A stretch of 45,559 nucleotides of DNA from Mycobacterium hubeiense (GTDB lineage: Bacteria; Actinomycetota; Actinomycetes; Mycobacteriales; Mycobacteriaceae). The notes beneath the pieces were generated by a model. It was not told the origin of the DNA. It made no database searches and saw only the letters and a list, made by a program, of their open reading frames with translations. The DNA lies in the NCBI RefSeq assembly GCF_002838065.1, contig NZ_PIZU01000038.1, positions 1-45,559 on the forward strand. The letters are read 5' to 3'. The position numbers and the translations under genes were made by a program. Shown piece after piece: positions 41,604-45,559 of the stretch (position 1 is its first letter; the number at the start of each line of letters is the position of its first letter).

Positions 41604-43412
41604 GGTGAGGTCCTTGGCCCGTTGGGAGCCGATGAGCACCGCCACCGCGTCACCCTCGGGCGTGGTGATGGTGAACGAGTCGTCGCCGTCGCCGTACTGT
41701 CCCGCGCAGTCGCTGGTGCAGGCCCCGGTGGCGGGATCGATCTTCTCGTCGAACATGTCGTTGATCCATCCGGCCGACAGCTCGCGGACGGCCAGCGGGT
41801 TCTGCGGCTGCGGGAATCCGGCGATGACGTACGCAGCGACCTGGATCAGCGGGTTGCCGCCCTGCATCGGGTCCATGTGCACGCCGTCTTCGAGCACCAC
41901 CCCGGTGAACTGCCCCGGCCTGGCCTCGGTCAGCTGGTCGTTGACGTCGCTGAACACGTTGAGGTAATTCAGCGGGGCGCCGATCTCGTAGATCGGGATG
42001 TAGTCGTTCGGGTCGTCGTCGCTGGGGTCGGCGGTCCCGTTCGTCTCCAATTCGTCCAGCCGCTCCATGGCATCGGGGATGATCGACCCCATCGGCACCG
42101 CATCGTAAATCACCACGCCGGCAAGGTGATTGGGCGCGTCCAGACCCTGCTCGCGCCGGCGGGTGAGCCCCTCGGCGTAGTAGCCGGCGACTCCGGGCGC
42201 GAAGCCACCGCCCAACGAGTGCCCGACGAGGACGAACTGCAGTGGCACATCGACGTTCTCGGCCCGGCCGGCCTTGAGTTCCGCGGTGTCCATGCTGGCA
42301 TTCAGGGCCGTACGCTCAGGATCGAGGAACAGCTGCGCGACCGCCTCGTGCAGGTTGTCGCCGCCCAGCCACATGCCGTCGGCCTCGAACGGGTTCGACG
42401 TGTAGGTGGTGGTGACGACGATGCTGTTGGTCTGGTCGGCTAGATAGGACGCGGTGTAGCTGTAGAGCGGCCCATTCGCCAGGAAGCCGTGCTGCAGATA
42501 GATCAGCCGGGTGGGCGCGGGTTCACCCTCCTCGGTGTTGGGGAAGTACCAGTTGGATTCGACTTCGTGGCCCTCGGAGATGACGAGAGTGGACGTGCTG
42601 ACCTCCACCTTGTCGCGCAGTTCCGGCGGGACGACGGGGTCGCCGCCAACGGCCCGTTCCAGCGTGGCGAGGGTGTCGAACACGACATCGCCGACGAGCG
42701 ACAGCGGTTTCGGATAGTCCTGCGGCTCGGGATTGAGGACGATTGCTCCGAGGGTCCGCAGCACGTCGTGGATGGCCTCGACGGGATCGTCCTGGGCCGG
42801 GGTCGGCGGCGTCAGGGCTTCGCGGAGTGTCTTGCCCACAGTGGCGCGCTGTTCGGTAGCCGGTTCCGGTTGCGACGCAAGTGAATCCACGGGCTCACTT
42901 GGCTTGGTCAGCGCGGATCGGATGCTGATCGGCGGGCGAACCCGGACTTCGGCGATGCGCGGTGCGCTCTCGGTGACATTGCGTGTTGCGCTCTCGGCGA
43001 CATCGCTGACAGCACTGCGAGCGGCGTCGCCCATCTCGCGTACCGCGTTTCGGACGTCGCGGCGGGAATCCTCAATCGCTTTGCGCGCCTTTACCCGAAC
43101 GGAATCGGCGACCTCGCGCGCTGGCCGGTTGGATTCCGCGGACTTCGCTGTCCGTTGTTGGGCGTTGTCGGTCTTCTCGGCCGACTTTTCTGCGGTTGTG
43201 GTGTCGGCGGCTTCGGCTTTCGCCCGCTGTTGCTTCGCCGGACCCCTGTTCCGGTTGGGCCGTTGAGTGTCGTTCTGCGACGACGACGCCTTCGCCTCCT
43301 GCTTCGATGAGCCGTCCTCATCGGCGTTGGCGGTTCCCGCTCCCGCGAGCACGGCCGCCGATAGCCCGGCCGTGAATACTCCGGCACCAACCCACACTGC
43401 AACTCGCGTCAT
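41493..43412 (-). CDS. Secreted alpha/beta hydrolase with long disordered N-terminal region
   Basis: A 639-residue exported protein. Signal peptide: about residues 1-30 (VWVGAGVFTAGLSAAVLAGAGTANADEDG, cleavage after ANA). Residues 31-220 are low complexity, rich in Ala, Glu, Lys, Gln and Arg, and probably disordered or coiled coil. The hydrolase domain (about 260-600) has LIYLQHGFLANGPLYSY, nucleophile Ser399 in VLVGHSLGGGFAPG, acid DAVPMGS or later DVNDQ, and a likely His in EDGVHMDPMQGG. Disulfide-type cysteines are in ATGACTSDCAGQYG and near the C-terminus. Similar long secreted hydrolases occur across Mycolicibacterium; the substrate is unknown. The tail ends DLFTGGKCSV. Confidence 0.85.
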   Translation of the reverse strand: MTRVAVWVGAGVFTAGLSAAVLAGAGTANADEDGSSKQEAKASSSQNDTQRPNRNRGPAKQQRAKAEAADTTTAEKSAEKTDNAQQRTAKSAESNRPAREVADSVRVKARKAIEDSRRDVRNAVREMGDAARSAVSDVAESATRNVTESAPRIAEVRVRPPISIRSALTKPSEPVDSLASQPEPATEQRATVGKTLREALTPPTPAQDDPVEAIHDVLRTLGAIVLNPEPQDYPKPLSLVGDVVFDTLATLERAVGGDPVVPPELRDKVEVSTSTLVISEGHEVESNWYFPNTEEGEPAPTRLIYLQHGFLANGPLYSYTASYLADQTNSIVVTTTYTSNPFEADGMWLGGDNLHEAVAQLFLDPERTALNASMDTAELKAGRAENVDVPLQFVLVGHSLGGGFAPGVAGYYAEGLTRRREQGLDAPNHLAGVVIYDAVPMGSIIPDAMERLDELETNGTADPSDDDPNDYIPIYEIGAPLNYLNVFSDVNDQLTEARPGQFTGVVLEDGVHMDPMQGGNPLIQVAAYVIAGFPQPQNPLAVRELSAGWINDMFDEKIDPATGACTSDCAGQYGDGDDSFTITTPEGDAVAVLIGSQRAKDLTSLRAISVTDFISAIPAGVLNGLQTTCDLFTGGKCSV

Positions 43413-43714
43413 GCTCCCCCGCCCCCTTGTGCGTCGAACTTAGGGAGGCTAACGGATGCGCTCGGGGTTGCGGGCCAATTTCGGGGAGATCAATTGATGC
43501 CCAGTGGCGTCAATGCGGGTGGGAATGCCAGTGCCTGCGGTCGCACTCGACCGACATGGTGCGGATTTTAGGACGCCGCACTTGGCGTTTTGACTACTCG
43601 CTGCTTTTGATGACATATGACCAATCGGGGCGTTGAACTGCAAGGATGTGTCCTGGCGTTGGGATGGCCTTTGATGGCGCAACCCTGGTTCCTGCGGGCC
43701 GCCGGCGTGATCAT
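43413..43714. other. Intergenic region, no gene seen
   Basis: About 300 bp between the secreted hydrolase start and the nuclease stop. The first part carries the hydrolase upstream region; the rest is noncoding-looking with lower GC (43560-43640). No known repeat or RNA gene is recognised. Confidence 0.6.
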
Positions 43715-44743
43715 CTAGTTCTTGTTGAGGCCGAACTGTCGGGTCAGAAGAACGTCCTTCCAATACGATTCCCGGTCCAGGACTTCATTGTCGGGGGTGC
43801 GCATAGACCAAAACTCCAGCAGCGCAAATCGGAGGTTGGACCGAGCGTATTCAGGCCCCTTCTGCCCCACTAGCTCCTTGAGTGCGACGTTGTTGCCGTG
43901 CAGGCCATCGACATACTGGCGCAGCCGGGCCCAGATCCCGGTGTCACCGTAGGCCGCACCTACGTAGGCCCGACCAGTCGAGATGTCATGGATCACGTAC
44001 ACGCCCTTCATGTATTGCAGGGCGCCGCGCCAGTCATTCCACTCTTGCGTAACTGCAGTCTCTAATGCACCAAACGTGTGATTGATCCGGTCGTGCCCAG
44101 GAAATGGCTCACCCGTGTACGGAAGCTTGGAAACGGACACCACCTCGATGTCGTCGAGATAGGTGTCCATGTTGAGTCGGATGGCTCGACCGGTCGGGCG
44201 AAACCTCACCCACAGGCGCTGGATCAACGGACCCATGAGGTCGTCACGCAACGCGATCTTGTACGAGTGGGCGTTCGGCTTGTCTCCACGAGCCTTAACT
44301 TCGAAAACGCCGCCAAATAGCCAGAGAGACGGGTCGTTGCGGTCCCGGGCCAGCGTGAAGATGAACTGTCGGTTGAACTCATTTCGGGCGGGTCGCCACC
44401 GGCTCCACTTCACCCACTCGTCCCATGAGCGCGTCAGGACGTCGATTGGGTGGTCGGTGCCGTTGAACACGGCGCAGTGTAGCTTGCACTCGGCTGGATC
44501 GAGATCACCGAGAAGACTCCTGAGTGCTATTGGCCCCACGTCAAAGATGGTAGCTGCATTGCGGCCACCCCTTGCGCGACCGGTCTTCCAGATCCAATTT
44601 TGGCCCCTACTTAGCTTAAGTTCGTGCGCACCGTCTTCGCGGATCTTGATGAGTCGTTGCACAGGTCGTCGGGTAGTGGGTCGGCGGCGGTGAGGTTGTG
44701 GTCTCCGGCCTTGCGAATCGTCGGGCACATCGAGCCGATCCAT
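43715..44743 (-). CDS. GIY-YIG nuclease domain protein with unknown N-terminal domain
   Basis: A 342-residue protein with visibly lower GC than its neighbours. Residues about 245-342 are a GIY-YIG endonuclease domain: GVY at 247-249, YVG at 260-262, an Arg in WARLRQYV, the metal-binding Glu325 in DRESYWKDVL and Asn340 at GLNKN, so all key positions are present. Residues about 30-240 form an unrecognised domain with FNGTDHPIDVLTRSWDEWVKWSRWRPARNEFNRQFIF and LWVRFRPTGRAIRLN. The fusion resembles stand-alone restriction-type or mobile-element nucleases; no methyltransferase is encoded beside it. The start is uncertain: ATG at 44743 lacks a clear Shine-Dalgarno and a GTG at residue 28 (44662) is an alternative. 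Confidence 0.78.
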   Translation of the reverse strand: MDRLDVPDDSQGRRPQPHRRRPTTRRPVQRLIKIREDGAHELKLSRGQNWIWKTGRARGGRNAATIFDVGPIALRSLLGDLDPAECKLHCAVFNGTDHPIDVLTRSWDEWVKWSRWRPARNEFNRQFIFTLARDRNDPSLWLFGGVFEVKARGDKPNAHSYKIALRDDLMGPLIQRLWVRFRPTGRAIRLNMDTYLDDIEVVSVSKLPYTGEPFPGHDRINHTFGALETAVTQEWNDWRGALQYMKGVYVIHDISTGRAYVGAAYGDTGIWARLRQYVDGLHGNNVALKELVGQKGPEYARSNLRFALLEFWSMRTPDNEVLDRESYWKDVLLTRQFGLNKN

Positions 44744-44755
44744 CTGTGACCCAAG

Positions 44756-44960
44756 TCAGGTGTTGCGGGATTGCCACGGCAGCACGTATGTGGGCACCAG
44801 CGAGGGCGCTGGCGTCACGGTCCATGTGCTCCAAGTAGAAATTTGCTCCACGTGGATGGCCCCGGCACGTCATAGCGACAGCTGCCGCTTAGGTCGTTTA
44901 CGGCGGCCCGGCTCGTGAAACCGACCGCGGCCCGACAAGAACTCCTGCCGTCGTGCGCCA
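44756..44960 (-). pseudogene. Disrupted small secreted protein, relic B
   Basis: The minus strand reads CRAAVGFTSRAAVNDLSGSCRYDVPGPSTW and then breaks. Removing 26 bases that follow the TGG (about 44827-44852) restores TVTPAPSLVPTYVLPWQSRNT and a stop at 44756. The first part is clearly similar to relic A (AAIGFASPAAADDFNGSYRYEVDGPSEW) at DNA and protein level. It is therefore a second, independently broken member of the same family of small exported proteins. It lies just upstream of the nuclease gene start. Confidence 0.6.
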
Positions 44961-44984
44961 ATGTGTCGGGCGTGATTTCGGCTC

Positions 44985-45386
44985 CGATCAATTGGCCGTC
45001 TGCGACGGGCAGGGCTGGCGGGTCAGGCAGGCCGCGTACGGCACGTGTGAGGCCGCGCGCAATGCCTTGAATCACTTGCTCGTACAGCTTCACCCCAACT
45101 TCGACTTCGACGGCCTGCTTTGTGCCGAAGGCACGTTGCGGTCAAGAATGCTGTTGGCCGCAGCCAGGCCGACGTTCGGCGGTACTTCGTCATCAAACGC
45201 CAAGTGCCCCAACCGACCTGCTGCCGCAACGGCCATCGCCTCAAGCCGCCGCTTGGCAGCGGCAATCACCTGACGGGGCTGCGCCGCAGTGCTTGACGCA
45301 CGTTGTACCACCGTGGGTTGCGTAGGCGCGGCAGGGCTGGCCGTTCGTCCGTCGCGCTGAACACCCCACTGCAGGGTGTAGCGCAC
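44985..45386 (-). pseudogene. Possible phage-type (small terminase-like) gene remnant
   Basis: From a GTG at 45386 a 98-codon frame reads QVIAAAKRRLEAMAVAAAGRLGHLAFDDEVPPNVGLAAANSILDRNVPSA and stops at 45090 (GGGGTGA). The sequence then continues in the next frame as VKLYEQVIQGIARGLTRAVRG. The phrase EVPPNVGLAAANSILDRN followed by a KLYEQVIQGI helix is like the C-terminal part of phage small-terminase/DNA-binding proteins. If so it is broken by a frameshift at the overlapping GTGA. I cannot identify it firmly and see no other phage gene. Confidence 0.35.
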
Positions 45387-45559
45387 GTGTCATTGGTCAG
45401 CAGTCTTAGGCGAAGGGTTTCTGTCGTCATAGGTCGACCCCATGCTCCTAGTCTCCTTCGTCATCGCGTCGGGCGCAGGTCGCTCGAATTGCTCATGGCC
45501 AAACGGATGCCGTTGCGAGGGGTGAAGCATCCCGGGTTTGGTGCACACCTCGTTTTGTG
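45387..45559. other. Window end, nothing recognised
   Basis: A short frame (ATG at 45495) is open to the window edge but gives only about 20 residues (MAKRMPLRGVKHPGFGAHLV), too little to judge. No RNA gene, repeat or promoter is recognised. Confidence 0.5.

Noticed and set aside
45495..45559. Start of a gene running off the right edge (MAKRMPLRGVKHPGFG)
   Set aside because: Only about 20 codons are available, with no recognised motif or ribosome binding site.

Overview
The window is chromosomal DNA from a mycobacterium, most likely an environmental, fast-growing Mycolicibacterium-type species. It is GC-rich, with GTG and TTG starts and several promoters of the leaderless type. The gene content is mycobacterial: mycothiol amidase (mca), proline-rich antigen (Pra) paralogues, LpqV, LipU, FadA/FadD/EchA enzymes, a cutinase and a KstR-type operator. 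From about 0.5 to 34.6 kb the gene order matches, as I recall it, the M. tuberculosis block Rv1084 down to Rv1057, read in the opposite direction. Species-specific additions are a GPP34 gene, an acyl-CoA dehydrogenase, a second Pra copy, a SulP pair, a Ser/Thr kinase and a thiolase. The synteny is from memory, not from a search.

Layout. 0-3.6 kb (minus): a mca-led run with a small membrane protein, a DUF255 thioredoxin-fold protein and a ketosteroid-isomerase-like protein. 3.6-5.5 kb (plus): DUF4307 protein, greA behind a strongly structured leader, and a GPP34 protein. 5.5-11.7 kb: metB and a glutaryl-CoA-dehydrogenase-like gene diverge from a 33-bp spacer; then a minus-strand lipU-cbs-pra-pra run. 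11.9-14.2 kb: SGNH esterase and thiolase. 14.2-15.2 kb: a Vsr/DUF559-type gene bracketed by inverted copies of a palindromic repeat. 15.2-19.7 kb: Bax-inhibitor-1 protein, echA9, echA8 and a membrane alpha/beta hydrolase. 19.7-21.2 kb: cysteine-dioxygenase-like and rhodanese genes preceded by a short Cys-Cys leader ORF, and lpqV. 21.3-24.7 kb: two head-to-head SulP transporters. 24.7-28.6 kb: two patatin-like proteins, a class II amidotransferase, and a reductase-like gene under a perfect KstR-type box. 28.7-34.6 kb: Ser/Thr kinase, SCP-x-type thiolase, fadD14, a small secreted protein and a beta-propeller protein.

From 34.6 kb the window becomes accessory. It holds a regulator remnant, an amino-acid permease with a C-terminal stress-protein-like domain coupled to a tandem Usp gene behind a CRP-like site, a cutinase, a peptidoglycan amidase, a DUF3060 protein, a secreted hydrolase, a GIY-YIG nuclease of lower GC, and at least four decayed genes. 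Two of these are relics of the same small secreted-protein family, one is a truncated third Pra/RDD copy, and one may be a phage-type gene.

Themes are sulfur and thiol metabolism (mca, metB, cbs, cysteine dioxygenase, rhodanese, possibly SulP), acyl-CoA and sterol-linked lipid metabolism, and secreted or envelope hydrolases. The strongest candidates for something undescribed are the palindrome-bracketed nuclease-like gene (14182-15164), the Cys-Cys leader ORF before the cysteine dioxygenase (20643-20754), the alternative hairpins before greA, and the permease/Usp pair. No tRNA, rRNA, CRISPR array or intact insertion sequence was seen.
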